Assembly: GCF_023715605.1 (NCBI RefSeq)
Contig: NZ_JAMBOL010000005.1
Location: 1 to 64,000, forward strand
Direction of reading: 5' to 3'
Origin: Halalkalibacter oceani
GTDB taxonomy: Bacteria > Bacillota > Bacilli > Bacillales > Bacillaceae_D
DNA length: 64,000 bases
Positions 11,401 through 19,994 of this stretch are shown here, in pieces. Position 1 is the stretch's first letter. Each line of letters begins with the position of its first letter. The translations under genes and the position numbers were made by a program. The notes below the pieces were generated by a model that saw only the letters and a list, made by a program, of their open reading frames with translations, was not told the DNA's origin and searched no databases.

Positions 11401-11841
11401 ATGGTTGGAGTAGAAATTGATATGGTTGTGAAGGATAGCTTAAAGGCTCTGGAGCTATACGAAACGATATTTGAGATTGAGCGGGTGGAGGTTTCCGATT
11501 TGCCCCGTGGTGAAAATGAGGCGGTCTTTACGTTATACGGCGTTCGTTTTCATCTGTTAGATGAAAATCCTGAGTTTCATTTGGTCGCCCCAACGGCTGA
11601 AGATCCAAAAACGAGCTGGATCAATGTATCGGTGCCGGATATTAAAGAAACGTACGACAAGGCGATGGAGGCAGGCTGCACGGAGGTGCAGCCGGTGACG
11701 GAGCTTCCGGACTACGGGGTATCGAACGCGATCTTTATGGACTCTTTTGGCTATATATGGATGCTGCATCAAGTCCATAAAGAGGTCAGTCATGAAGAAC
11801 GGTTGCGGCTTTGGGAGGAAAAAAAGAAGAAGGATCAATAG
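11401..11841 (+). CDS. VOC (glyoxalase/bleomycin-resistance fold) family protein
   Basis: The 146-residue cytosolic protein has the vicinal-oxygen-chelate fold: two beta-alpha-beta-beta-beta units, starting EIDMVVKDSLKALELYETIF and ending DSFGYIWMLHQVH, followed by a charged tail EERLRLWEEKKKKDQ. Substrate is unknown; YurT of B. subtilis, another glyoxalase-like protein, also lies downstream of the suf operon. AAAGGAG at 11386-11392 fits ATG 11401 and overlaps the alternative GTG 11392. A wobble-rich terminator follows. Confidence 0.78.
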   Translation: MVGVEIDMVVKDSLKALELYETIFEIERVEVSDLPRGENEAVFTLYGVRFHLLDENPEFHLVAPTAEDPKTSWINVSVPDIKETYDKAMEAGCTEVQPVTELPDYGVSNAIFMDSFGYIWMLHQVHKEVSHEERLRLWEEKKKKDQ

Positions 11842-11869
11842 GTGTAGCGGAGAAACGGACGTTACCTTT

Positions 11870-11902
11870 GAAGGCGGACTCGTAGAGTTTGTCTTCTTTT
11901 TT
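11870..11902 (+). terminator. Probable terminator after the VOC gene
   Basis: GAAGGCGGAC (11870-11879) pairs with GTTTGTCTTC (11887-11896), with several G-U pairs, followed by TTTTTT. Confidence 0.6.
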
Positions 11903-12012
11903 CTTTAGGAGGGCGGCAATGAATGGGGAGACTGGTGTCGTTTGTTACATTCATGTAATGGAGAAAAGAATTTGGCAATTCATGCTACTATAAAGAAATG
12001 GAGGTGGGAATT

Positions 12013-13029
12013 TTGAGAGAGGTAAAGGAAATTGTAGCTAACTCAAGTGAAGATGAAGTAAGATCCCTGTTGTTTTTGCTCTTAAGTAAGATAGGCATCG
12101 AGGCACAGACTGATGAAGAGCTGGCAAAGGATATGAAAAAGATTTACAGCGATTTTCTCGACTTGAAAGAAAGGCAAAAAAGGTCCGAGGATGATAAGAG
12201 CGTTAAGGTTGTGCATATTGCATTTGGTGCTTCCTCCGCAGGCAGTTTAAAAAACATCCAAGACGAGGAAAAGGTTATCTTCTTTTCGGATCAATTTTCG
12301 ATTGGACCAATATGGAAATTGCACGAAGAAACGGGTCTCTTGCAACGATACAAATGGTTGATGAACCATATAAATGTAGAGGAGGAGTACTTGTTTACTT
12401 ATTTAGCTTCCTTTAAAAAGACAGTTTCCGTGATTGAGGCAATTGATGAGCATGTAAGAATCTTCATCTGGGCGGGGAATAACTCTGATGAACAAACAGC
12501 GTTGCGCTATGTCCTTTATTTATTAAGGAAAAAAAGAAATACTATTATGTTAATAAATACGACAGTTGCGTATAAAACCGTTGTGGCTAAGCCGGAAGTT
12601 GAATACGTTCCTAGCCATACAGGTGAAATTGTACCTGAAAAATTAGGGGCGATTTATGATAGAAATAAGACTAATCAGCCTTTATCTCAAAAAGAAAGGG
12701 CACGCTATGAGTTTGAATGGGGCGAGCTATCTAATCAGATAGAGAACCTGAGAGTATGGGAGGATGAACAATTATTCAGTGTAGATGATGGTTATTACGA
12801 TGAATACATCATACAGACAGCAAGAAAATTACATGATGAGCAGAAAAATAAAGGCTTTATAAAATCAGCAAGACTGATTGGCGAGGTGATTGGTCATTTG
12901 GATCAAAGGATTGGTGACGAGTATTTTGAATATAGACTCATGCATTTAGTGGTAAAAGGAGTTTTTGAAATAGAAGGTGTCCCAAGGGCAATGAGGTTTT
13001 ATAGTGTGAAACTCCGTCAGGGCTATTAA
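12013..13029 (+). CDS. DUF1835/DUF3658-type protein
   Basis: This 338-residue cytosolic protein has a DUF1835-like core beginning KVVHIAFGASSAGSLK (about residues 66-81), followed by FFSDQFSIGPIW and FIWAGNNSDEQTALRYVLYLL, and a C-terminal DUF3658-like part. The function of these domains is not established. GGAGGTG at 12000-12006 lies 6 bases before TTG 12013, whereas the in-frame ATG 11998 overlaps the RBS itself, so TTG 12013 is chosen. The first 60 residues form a charged helical extension. The region is AT-rich relative to the yun genes, suggesting accessory status. Confidence 0.75.
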   Translation: MREVKEIVANSSEDEVRSLLFLLLSKIGIEAQTDEELAKDMKKIYSDFLDLKERQKRSEDDKSVKVVHIAFGASSAGSLKNIQDEEKVIFFSDQFSIGPIWKLHEETGLLQRYKWLMNHINVEEEYLFTYLASFKKTVSVIEAIDEHVRIFIWAGNNSDEQTALRYVLYLLRKKRNTIMLINTTVAYKTVVAKPEVEYVPSHTGEIVPEKLGAIYDRNKTNQPLSQKERARYEFEWGELSNQIENLRVWEDEQLFSVDDGYYDEYIIQTARKLHDEQKNKGFIKSARLIGEVIGHLDQRIGDEYFEYRLMHLVVKGVFEIEGVPRAMRFYSVKLRQGY

Positions 13030-13078
13030 GCAGAAAAGACATAGAAAAAAATAAATTCAAAGTGGGAGGTGTTTTTAC

Positions 13079-13258
13079 ATGAACAATTGGTGGTATAGTT
13101 TATATTTCCTTATTTTAGGGATCATCGCTTTTTTTACAGGAGAACTCATCACCTTTATCATGCTTGGCTTTATCTTGTTAAGTTTACATAATATAAACAA
13201 CACGCTGAAAAAGATTCATAAAGATAATCAGCAAAGGAAATCGACTTTAGAAGAGTAA
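13079..13258 (+). CDS. 59-residue two-helix membrane protein
   Basis: A short gene with a strong RBS (GGGAGGTG at about 13063-13071) encodes 59 residues: two closely spaced hydrophobic segments (YFLILGIIAFFTGELITF and IMLGFILLSLH) and a charged tail with KKIHKDNQQRKSTLEE. The positive tail predicts both termini in the cytoplasm. It follows the DUF1835 gene by 49 bases and could be cotranscribed. No family is recognised. Confidence 0.7.
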   Translation: MNNWWYSLYFLILGIIAFFTGELITFIMLGFILLSLHNINNTLKKIHKDNQQRKSTLEE

Positions 13259-13400
13259 AAATGATGGCAGAAAAGGTGAGGCGTGAGGATCGGGCCGAAT
13301 TCCGTTATAATAGAGAGAACGTGCGGATAACGGATTATCTTTACATGAATCAGGGAAAAGAGACGGTACATTGTAATTGCTGGACGAAGGAGAGGATCAG

Positions 13401-14255
13401 ATGATCTATATCGGGGTAACGGGCTGGAACGATCATGATTCCCTTTATGATGGCAGAGGAAAGGGATTGGAGGCCTATGCCGGGCATTTTCCGATTGTTG
13501 AACTGGATTCTTCATTTTATGCTATTCAGCCGAGCCGCAATATCGAGAAATGGCTGAAAGAGACACCAAAAAGCTTTCAGTTCATTGTCAAAGCCTATCA
13601 GGGAATGACGGGACACCAGCGGGGAATTCAGCCGTATGAGACAAAAGAGGAGATGTTTGAAGCATTTCGCCTTTCGGTTCGGCCGATCGCTGAGGCGGGC
13701 AAGCTCGGAATGGTTCTTTGTCAGTTTCCGCCATGGTTTGATTGCAAAAAAGAAAATGTCCAATGGCTGCGCTATGTGAAGCAGGAGCTGAAGGAGTTTC
13801 CTCTGGCGCTTGAATTTCGCCACCAATCATGGTTTGCAGAGGGAATGAAGGAAAGAACGTTAGCCTTTATGCAGGAGGAGGGCTGGATTCATAGCATTTG
13901 TGACGAGCCCCAGGCCGGAGCCGGTTCCATTCCGACGGTTTTGCAGGCGACTCATCCGGAAAAAACGCTGATCCGCTTACACGGCAGGAACATTCATGGC
14001 TGGAACGATCCTGGCAATGGCCGTTGGCGCGAGGTGCGCTATTTATACCGTTACAATGAAGCTGAGCTTTTGGAATGGAAAGAAAACATCAAGAAAGTAG
14101 ACGAACAAACAAAAGATATATACATTCTGTTTAATAACAACTCGGGGGGAGATGCCGCCGATAACGCCAAGCAAATGATTAATCTGCTGGGGATTGATTA
14201 TCAGGATCTGGCGCCACGGCAGCTTAATCTCTTCTTTGACGATGGACAAACATAA
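13401..14255 (+). CDS. yunF: DUF72 family protein YunF
   Basis: The 284-residue protein has the DUF72 TIM-barrel-like fold: IYIGVTGWNDHDSLY at the N-terminus, VELDSSFYAIQ, FQFIVKAYQGMTGH, LALEFRHQSWF and YILFNNNSGGDAADNAKQM. Biochemical function is unknown. AAGGAGAGG at 13387-13395 supports ATG 13401; an upstream in-frame TTG at 13377 lacks an RBS. yunF-yunD-yunC order is the same as in B. subtilis, with yunE absent here. Confidence 0.88.
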   Translation: MIYIGVTGWNDHDSLYDGRGKGLEAYAGHFPIVELDSSFYAIQPSRNIEKWLKETPKSFQFIVKAYQGMTGHQRGIQPYETKEEMFEAFRLSVRPIAEAGKLGMVLCQFPPWFDCKKENVQWLRYVKQELKEFPLALEFRHQSWFAEGMKERTLAFMQEEGWIHSICDEPQAGAGSIPTVLQATHPEKTLIRLHGRNIHGWNDPGNGRWREVRYLYRYNEAELLEWKENIKKVDEQTKDIYILFNNNSGGDAADNAKQMINLLGIDYQDLAPRQLNLFFDDGQT

Positions 14256-14289
14256 GAAAGATACAGGTTAGAAGGGGGGCAGCGAGGGA

Positions 14290-15660
14290 GTGGCTGTAAA
14301 ACGTCTTACGCTTTTTCATACAAATGATATCCACAGCTGCTTTGAGCATTGGGCACAGGTGGTCGCCCATATTAAAAATCAGCGGGATGAGAACACGCTT
14401 TATTTTGATTTAGGCGATCATGCCGACCGGAGCAACCCAGTGACAGAAGCCTCGATTGGTCAAGGAAATACGCGCCTGCTGAATGAAGCGCAAGTTGATT
14501 ATGTCACGATTGGCAACAACGAAGGGATCACCTTTGCGAAGGAGCAGCTGGAGCACCTTTATGACGAAGCTGCGTTTCCGGTTGTGTTAGCTAATCTGTT
14601 TGAGCAAAACGGCCGGCGGCCTGACTGGGTAAGACCGACGGCTTTACATAGATTGGATAACGGGCTGACGGTCGGACTGATTGGCGTGACGGCTCCATTT
14701 ACAACGTTTTATCAGCAGTTGGGCTGGAGAATTGCTCCGCCGAAGCCTGTGCTAAAAGAGCAGCTCGTCGCGCTGAGGCAAGAAGCGGATATCGTCATTT
14801 TGCTTTCTCATCTCGGCTTGTTTCGCGATGAGGAGATTGCGGCTGAATTTGAAGAGATTGATGTGATCATCGGCGCCCATACTCATCATGTGCTGCCGGC
14901 AGGTAAACGGGTCGTCGGCACATTGATTGCCCAGGCCGGCAAGTTTGGGGCGTATCTCGGCCAAGTTCAAATTGAATACGATACGGAAAGCCAGCAGGTA
15001 GTAGAAAGCGAAGCGACGTTAGTAGACATCAGCAAAAGCCCGGAGGATGAGCGGACGAAGACGCTGTTAGCTGATATGAAGGCCGAAACGGAGCGGCTGT
15101 TAGCGGAACAAGTTGCTGTTTTGCCGGAAAGGTTGCCTGTTGACTGGCAGGCAAGAACGAAGGGGACTCAGTTTCTTTGTGATGCGCTGACGGAGTGGTG
15201 TGACCAAGAGCTTGGAATGATGCATGCTGGGGTTTTACTCGAAGCGCTTGAAGCGGGCGTGATTACGAAAGGGGATATTCATCGTGTTTGTCCTCATCCG
15301 ATTAATCCATGTGTCGTGGAATTAACGGGCCGTCAGCTCGAAGAAACAGTGAAAAGAGCCTTTACAAAGGAATTACGCCAGCTGGAGCTGAAAGGATTTG
15401 GCTTCCGCGGCAAAGTGCTTGGGCAGATGATTTTTACCGGGATTGAGGTCGACGTGACGGCTGAGTCCGTGCACAGCATTACCATCCTGGGAGAAAAGCT
15501 TAGAGCGGACCAGATTTATTCGATTGCCACTCTTGATATGTACACGTTCGGGCATTTGCTTCCAGCAGTGGCAGACTCGGCAACAAAGCGCTATTTTATG
15601 CCTGAATTTTTACGGGACATTTTAGCGTGGAAACTAAGTCAACAGTGGGGGAACGCTTAA
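14290..15660 (+). CDS. yunD: 5'-nucleotidase-like metallophosphatase YunD
   Basis: The 456-residue protein belongs to the UshA/5'-nucleotidase family but lacks a signal peptide, so it is cytosolic. The metallophosphatase domain shows HTNDIHSCFEHW, DLGDHADRSNP, TIGNNEG, LLSHLGL and IIGAHTHHVLP, the usual metal-ligand stations. The C-terminal substrate domain begins near residue 280. In UshA-type enzymes this pair dephosphorylates nucleotides; the physiological substrate here is inferred. The start is GTG 14290, about 11 bases after GAAGGGGGG. Confidence 0.88.
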   Translation: MAVKRLTLFHTNDIHSCFEHWAQVVAHIKNQRDENTLYFDLGDHADRSNPVTEASIGQGNTRLLNEAQVDYVTIGNNEGITFAKEQLEHLYDEAAFPVVLANLFEQNGRRPDWVRPTALHRLDNGLTVGLIGVTAPFTTFYQQLGWRIAPPKPVLKEQLVALRQEADIVILLSHLGLFRDEEIAAEFEEIDVIIGAHTHHVLPAGKRVVGTLIAQAGKFGAYLGQVQIEYDTESQQVVESEATLVDISKSPEDERTKTLLADMKAETERLLAEQVAVLPERLPVDWQARTKGTQFLCDALTEWCDQELGMMHAGVLLEALEAGVITKGDIHRVCPHPINPCVVELTGRQLEETVKRAFTKELRQLELKGFGFRGKVLGQMIFTGIEVDVTAESVHSITILGEKLRADQIYSIATLDMYTFGHLLPAVADSATKRYFMPEFLRDILAWKLSQQWGNA

Positions 15661-15733
15661 ATCGGCTCACCTTTTTCTGTCATGGTCATATACTGTTTAT
15701 ATAATGACAATGATCAGATGGGGAGTGGGACAG

Positions 15734-16036
15734 TTGATTGAAATGAACCCAATTCAAATTGAGGAGCAAACTTTTATCGCTGTGACCCTAAAGCTGCCGA
15801 AGACGAATTTCATGGCAGTCATGAATGATACAGGCTATATTATGTGCGGAGCATTGGATGTGGCATTACTGAATGAAAAGCTGAAAGAGCGTAAAATTGT
15901 GGCGGGCCGTGCGGTTGGAGTGAGAACAATCGAACAGCTGCTTGACGCTCCATTGGAATCGGTGACGCTGGCCGCTGAGGAGCTTGGCATTACGCCGGGA
16001 ATGCGCGGCAAGGACGCTCTCTTAAAAATGATATAA
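15734..16036 (+). CDS. yunC: DUF1805 protein YunC
   Basis: A 100-residue compact protein matching B. subtilis YunC (DUF1805) along its whole length: KLPKTNFMAVMNDTGYIMCG, LDVALLNEKLKERKIVAGRAVGVRTIEQLLDAPLESVT. Function is unknown. The reading frame opens at ATG 15704, but GGGAG at 15721-15725 is positioned for TTG 15734, and this start gives the family length. A strong nested hairpin terminator follows. Confidence 0.88.
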   Translation: MIEMNPIQIEEQTFIAVTLKLPKTNFMAVMNDTGYIMCGALDVALLNEKLKERKIVAGRAVGVRTIEQLLDAPLESVTLAAEELGITPGMRGKDALLKMI

Positions 16037-16042
16037 GCGGGC

Positions 16043-16130
16043 CTGCCTTCAAAGAGCGATGAAGCCGCTTTGCTGCTAAAAAAATGAAAATTTCACTTTT
16101 TCAGCAGCTTCTTTGAAGGCAGCTTTTTTA
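16043..16130 (+). terminator. Nested-stem terminator after yunC
   Basis: Outer stem CTGCCTTCAAAGA (16043-16055)/TCTTTGAAGGCAG (16110-16122) encloses a second stem of the GCTGCT...TTTTTCAGCAGC type and ends in TTTTTT. The inner hairpin resembles that of the dispersed repeats at 9895 and 63733. Confidence 0.9.
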
Positions 16131-16281
16131 AATATATTGAGCGGTTCTGTGGATGTTATTCTGACTTCAATCATGTAAACTAAAGGGGACAAGCCTTTTA
16201 GGGCTGATGCGAGATTACATAGGGATCAAGGTGAAGTAAGGGCTAATGATGGATTTGATGAAGAGAAGGGATAGGGATACG

Positions 16282-17226
16282 ATGAAGCAATATTTAGAGC
16301 TTTGCAACTATGTGCTTGAGCACGGGGTGCGCAAAGAGGATCGGACAGGCACCGGAACGATAAGCGTGTTTGGGTATCAAATGAGGATGAATCTTCAGGA
16401 CGGCTTTCCATTGCTGACAACGAAACGCGTTCCGTTTCGCTTAGTGGCGACCGAGCTGATCTGGTTTTTGAAAGGCGATACGAATCTTCGTTATTTGCTT
16501 GAGCAAAACAATCATATTTGGGATGAGTGGGGCTTTCAAAAATGGGTGGAATCAAAAGAGTATACCGGGCCGGATATGACAAACTTCGGCTTGAGAAGTC
16601 AGGAAGACCCCGAGTTTGAACAGCTCTATAAGCAGCAGCTGGCAATTTATCAGCAGCGCGTGTTGGAGGACGACCGCTTTGCTGAGCAATTTGGCGATTT
16701 GGGTAACGTGTATGGCAAGCAGTGGCGGAGCTGGGAAGGGGCCGATGGTCAGGTGTATGACCAGATTCAATATATTATTGATGAAATTAAACGCAACCCG
16801 GATTCCAGACGGCTGCTATGTAACGCGTGGAGCGCGTCAGAATTGAAAAATCAGCAGCTTCCTCCTTGTCATTACGCTTTCCAATTTTATGTTCATGACG
16901 GGAAGCTCAGTTGTATGTTTCAGATGCGTTCAAATGATGTGTTTCTGGGGCTGCCATTTAATATCGCATCCTATGCGCTGTTAACCCATCTGATCGCTCA
17001 TGAATGCAATCTTGAAGTGGGTGAGCTGATTTACACCGGGGCGGATGTTCATATTTACTCCAATCACATTGAGCAGGTTCAAACGATGCTGGAACGGGAG
17101 CCGCGAGCTTTGCCGACCTTGAAGCTGAACCCTGAATTGAAAAGTATTTTTGATGTGGAATGGGACGATCTCGAACTGATTGGCTATGATCCGCATCCGC
17201 CGATTAAAGCGCATGTCGCAGTATAA
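16282..17226 (+). CDS. thyA: Thymidylate synthase ThyA (long, insert-containing form)
   Basis: The 314-residue enzyme methylates dUMP to dTMP with methylenetetrahydrofolate. Key parts are [15 protein letters not shown], the catalytic-cysteine loop [12 protein letters not shown], the Arg of [12 protein letters not shown] and ADVHIYSNH. It is about 50 residues longer than E. coli ThyA because of an insertion rich in Gln/Glu (about residues 90-145), as in the Lactobacillus casei enzyme. ATG 16282 is chosen because MKQYLELC matches the family start; ATG 16246 is an in-frame alternative. Its usual partner dfrA is 6.7 kb downstream. Confidence 0.93.
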   Translation: MKQYLELCNYVLEHGVRKEDRTGTGTISVFGYQMRMNLQDGFPLLTTKRVPFRLVATELIWFLKGDTNLRYLLEQNNHIWDEWGFQKWVESKEYTGPDMTNFGLRSQEDPEFEQLYKQQLAIYQQRVLEDDRFAEQFGDLGNVYGKQWRSWEGADGQVYDQIQYIIDEIKRNPDSRRLLCNAWSASELKNQQLPPCHYAFQFYVHDGKLSCMFQMRSNDVFLGLPFNIASYALLTHLIAHECNLEVGELIYTGADVHIYSNHIEQVQTMLEREPRALPTLKLNPELKSIFDVEWDDLELIGYDPHPPIKAHVAV

Positions 17227-17265
17227 AGAAAAAAGACAAAGGCTGACTCTATCCAAGCTGGAGCG

Positions 17266-17316
17266 GGACTTGTTTCAAAAGGTGAAAACGAACCTTTTGG
17301 GACAAGTCCTTTTTCT
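17266..17316 (+). terminator. Terminator of thyA
   Basis: GGACTTGTTTCAAAAGG (17266-17282) pairs with CCTTTTGGGACAAGTCC (17293-17309), allowing G-U pairs, followed by TTTTTCT. The rest of the 343-base gap before the next gene is AT-rich and holds the promoter at 17484. Confidence 0.88.
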
Positions 17317-17483
17317 GTTTGTGAAGAGGCGTTGTTGTTCTGAATTTTAAAAAAGTGTAAAGACTTTACAAAATATTAATGACGGAAAATTCGATTAATT
17401 TATTTCCGGGTTGCTGTAAATGGATTTTTTGTTTTCTCTGTTCTTCTTTACAAATGGTTTAAAAAAATCAACTTTATAATTTT

Positions 17484-17513
17484 TTTACAAATCTCACAAG
17501 GGAGCTTTATAGT
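17484..17513 (+). promoter_or_regulatory. Candidate promoter of the PHP-ABC operon
   Basis: TTTACA (17484-17489), an 18-base spacer and TATAGT (17508-17513) lie 57 bases before the PHP gene and after the thyA terminator. Confidence 0.5.
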
Positions 17514-17569
17514 AGATTGAAATTTTTCCTGTACTGTAGGGGATGTAAAAGAAAGTGAGGCGACAGAAG

Positions 17570-18400
17570 ATGATCGATTTGCATATGCACAGCACGCATT
17601 CAGATGGAGAGCTTTCTCCGGCACAGCTTGTTGAAGAGGCTGCCTCCCTTGGAGTTTCCGTGCTTTCTATTACAGATCATGACGCGGTATCCGCTTATTT
17701 CACGGCTAAAGAAACAGCAGAAGCACTTGGGCTTCGTTTGATTTCAGGAATTGAATGCAATACGGATGGAGAACAGGGAGAGCTTCATATTTTAGGATAT
17801 GCCTTTGATCCCGCACATCAGAGAATGGCTGATTATGTATCGTGGAGACAGGGCGAGAGAATGAAGTGGAGCAAAGCGATTGTTCAAGTATTACAGAAGC
17901 TTGGCTACCGGATTGATTGGGAGAATTGCCGGGAAAGAGCCGGAAACGATGTTATCGTTCGTACTCATATCGCCGATGAGTTAGTGGCGCGCGGTTATTT
18001 CAACGAGTCTGGACAAGCTTATCAAGCTTTGCTGACCAAAGGGGCTCCTGCCTTTATCGAGCGGGAAGGGTTGACGGCGGCCGAAGCGATCGCGCTTATT
18101 CATGAAGCCGGGGGAAAAGCTTTTTTAGCCCACCCTGGAATTTATCGGTGGGAATGGTCGCTGGCGGCGCTGGTGGAGCAGGGGCTTGATGGCATCGAAG
18201 TTTATTATTCGCAGCATGATGAGGCAGCGACCGTCTATTGGAATGACATGGCCGATCACTACAGGCTGTTCAAAAGCTGCGGCAGTGATTTTCACGGATA
18301 TAGCTCCAGAAGCCCATTTCCTCCTGGGTCGGTTGCCTGTCAAAAGGAAGAGCTGATGACCTGGCTTGAAAAGGTGAAAACAAAGGAGGGAGTACGTTGA
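17570..18400 (+). CDS. PHP-domain phosphoesterase (YciV/TrpH-like)
   Basis: The 276-residue protein is a PHP metallophosphoesterase. Metal ligands are visible as DLHMHSTHSDGELS near the start, SITDHDAVS, GIECNT, VIVRTHIAD, FLAHPGIY and GSDFHGYS near the end. Relatives hydrolyse 3'-phosphoadenosine phosphate, short RNAs or other phosphoesters; the substrate here is not known. AGTGAGG at 17554-17560 fits ATG 17570. It opens a tightly packed block: its stop overlaps the start of the next gene by 4 bases, and the block leads into SurE and an ABC importer, suggesting a shared phosphorylated substrate. Confidence 0.82.
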   Translation: MIDLHMHSTHSDGELSPAQLVEEAASLGVSVLSITDHDAVSAYFTAKETAEALGLRLISGIECNTDGEQGELHILGYAFDPAHQRMADYVSWRQGERMKWSKAIVQVLQKLGYRIDWENCRERAGNDVIVRTHIADELVARGYFNESGQAYQALLTKGAPAFIEREGLTAAEAIALIHEAGGKAFLAHPGIYRWEWSLAALVEQGLDGIEVYYSQHDEAATVYWNDMADHYRLFKSCGSDFHGYSSRSPFPPGSVACQKEELMTWLEKVKTKEGVR

Positions 18401-19194
18401 AGCTGTTGGCCTCATCGACGCTACTATGGGGAAAGGACATTGAGGAAATTGGCGCGGTCGTTTACAACCATAACCTGCGCGGGCTTGAGCTGTGGGCCGA
18501 GCAAGTCTGGTTCAGTCAGATGCGGGTCAGAGATATTCGCCGCGTTGCCAGGCGGTTTGACCTGGAGATCACCTTTCATGCGGCAAGCTGGGATTTAAAT
18601 ATTTGTTCGTTAAATGAAGGAATCCGGCGCCAGTCAGTTGAGGAAATTGTCCGCTCGTTCGCGCTTGCCGCTTCGATCGAAGCGACGAATGTCACCGTCC
18701 ATCCAGGGAGAAGAACGTTGACGGAGGAATGGACAGCGTGGCATGAGGAGGCGCTTCAGAAAAGCCTCGATTATTTAGAAGAGGCCGCCAAAACATATGG
18801 CGTCACGCTTTCGCTGGAATTAATGGAGGAAATCAAAAAGGAGTTTGTCACGAGCCCGCTGCAAATCAATCGTTTAGTTGATGGCCGGTCATCCGCTGTA
18901 CAAACGACGTTTGATGCGGCGCATATTGCACCCGGGAAGGATATACTCGCTACGTTCGCCGAGATGTCGCGAATTAATAAAATTCATCTTAGCGATTCAA
19001 CAAAAGCGAACTATCATGTCGCCCTCGGGGAAGGGGAACTGTTGCTCGAACGCTTTATCGGACATCTCCAGAGCGGGACATATCCCGTCGTTTTGGAAGG
19101 CTATGATACGAGCACGGAAGCGATTCTTCTACAAAAGCATTTGCGTTATTTGAACGCATGTGCACAACCGACTGCAAAGGAGATGAAAAGTTGA
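18397..19194 (+). CDS. Sugar-phosphate isomerase/epimerase-like TIM-barrel protein
   Basis: The 265-residue protein has the xylose-isomerase-like TIM-barrel fold (AP endonuclease family 2). Conserved elements are LRGLELWAEQVW, ITFHAASWDLNI, VTVHPGRR, LSLELMEEIKKEF, TTFDAAHI, KIHLSDS and YPVVLEGYD, consistent with metal ligands Glu, Asp, His and Glu. Members act as sugar isomerases, epimerases or endonucleases; sugar-related activity is inferred from the operon. It starts with TTG 18397 inside the PHP stop region, after GGAGGGA, and surE begins within its last codons. Confidence 0.75.
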   Translation: MKLLASSTLLWGKDIEEIGAVVYNHNLRGLELWAEQVWFSQMRVRDIRRVARRFDLEITFHAASWDLNICSLNEGIRRQSVEEIVRSFALAASIEATNVTVHPGRRTLTEEWTAWHEEALQKSLDYLEEAAKTYGVTLSLELMEEIKKEFVTSPLQINRLVDGRSSAVQTTFDAAHIAPGKDILATFAEMSRINKIHLSDSTKANYHVALGEGELLLERFIGHLQSGTYPVVLEGYDTSTEAILLQKHLRYLNACAQPTAKEMKS

Positions 19195-19994
19195 AATTTC
19201 TTGTCACAAATGATGATGGTATTTTTGCGCCGGGAGTAGAGGCTTTGGTTGAAGTGCTCCAGCATTTCGGCGATATTTATGTCGTATGTCCAGATCAGGA
19301 ACGAAGCGCGATCAGCCATTCGATAACATTGCGTCAGCCGCTGAAAGCGACGACGGTCACCCTTTTTGGAGCAGGGGTGAAAGCCTGGGCCGTAAACGGA
19401 ACACCGGCCGATTGTGTCAAACTCGGAGTGGAAGTGCTGGTAAAGGAAAAGCCGGATTTGGTCATATCCGGGATTAATATCGGCCCGAACCTGGGCAGGG
19501 ACGTCTATTATTCCGGCACGATGGCTGCGGCGGCGGAAGCTTCCCTGTTGCAAATTCCGGCGATCGCCGTTTCGCTCGACAGGCTGCAAACAAAAGATAC
19601 GAGCTTTCAAATGCCGAAACGGCTGCTCTACGAGGTGATCGAACCTTTGCTTTCCAACCGGATTCCGCCGGGCGTCTTCGTTAATGTTAACCTTCCATAT
19701 TTGGAAAAACACGCCTGCTCCGGCATTAAGGTCGTCCCGTTGGATTTGTCGGTCAGCCGTTATAAATATGTCGGCTTAAATGACCCGTATGGCCAGGTGT
19801 ATTACTGGCTGAAAGATCATATCGGTCAGCTTACTGAATTTGAAGAGGAAGGCGATTTTGCGAAATTAAAAGCAGGCTATGTCACCGTTACCCCATTAGA
19901 AGGCAAAGTTAGTCAAAAAAAGCATGTGCGCAGATTTGAAAAATGGTTCTCGAATCATAAATTACACTTTTCTAAGGAGGAAACATTCTCATGA
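19191..19994 (+). CDS. surE: SurE-type 5'/3'-nucleotidase
   Basis: The 267-residue cytosolic phosphatase shows the SurE signature FLVTNDDGIFAPG at its start, SISH-type region DQERSAISHSITL, NGTPADCVKLG and SGINIGPNLGRDVYYSGTMAAAAEA. SurE enzymes remove phosphate from nucleoside monophosphates and some other phosphomonoesters. TTG 19191 is chosen because AAAGGAG at 19177-19183 is well placed and the protein then begins at the family start. It overlaps the genes on both sides by 4 bases. Confidence 0.93.
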   Translation: MKFLVTNDDGIFAPGVEALVEVLQHFGDIYVVCPDQERSAISHSITLRQPLKATTVTLFGAGVKAWAVNGTPADCVKLGVEVLVKEKPDLVISGINIGPNLGRDVYYSGTMAAAAEASLLQIPAIAVSLDRLQTKDTSFQMPKRLLYEVIEPLLSNRIPPGVFVNVNLPYLEKHACSGIKVVPLDLSVSRYKYVGLNDPYGQVYYWLKDHIGQLTEFEEEGDFAKLKAGYVTVTPLEGKVSQKKHVRRFEKWFSNHKLHFSKEETFS

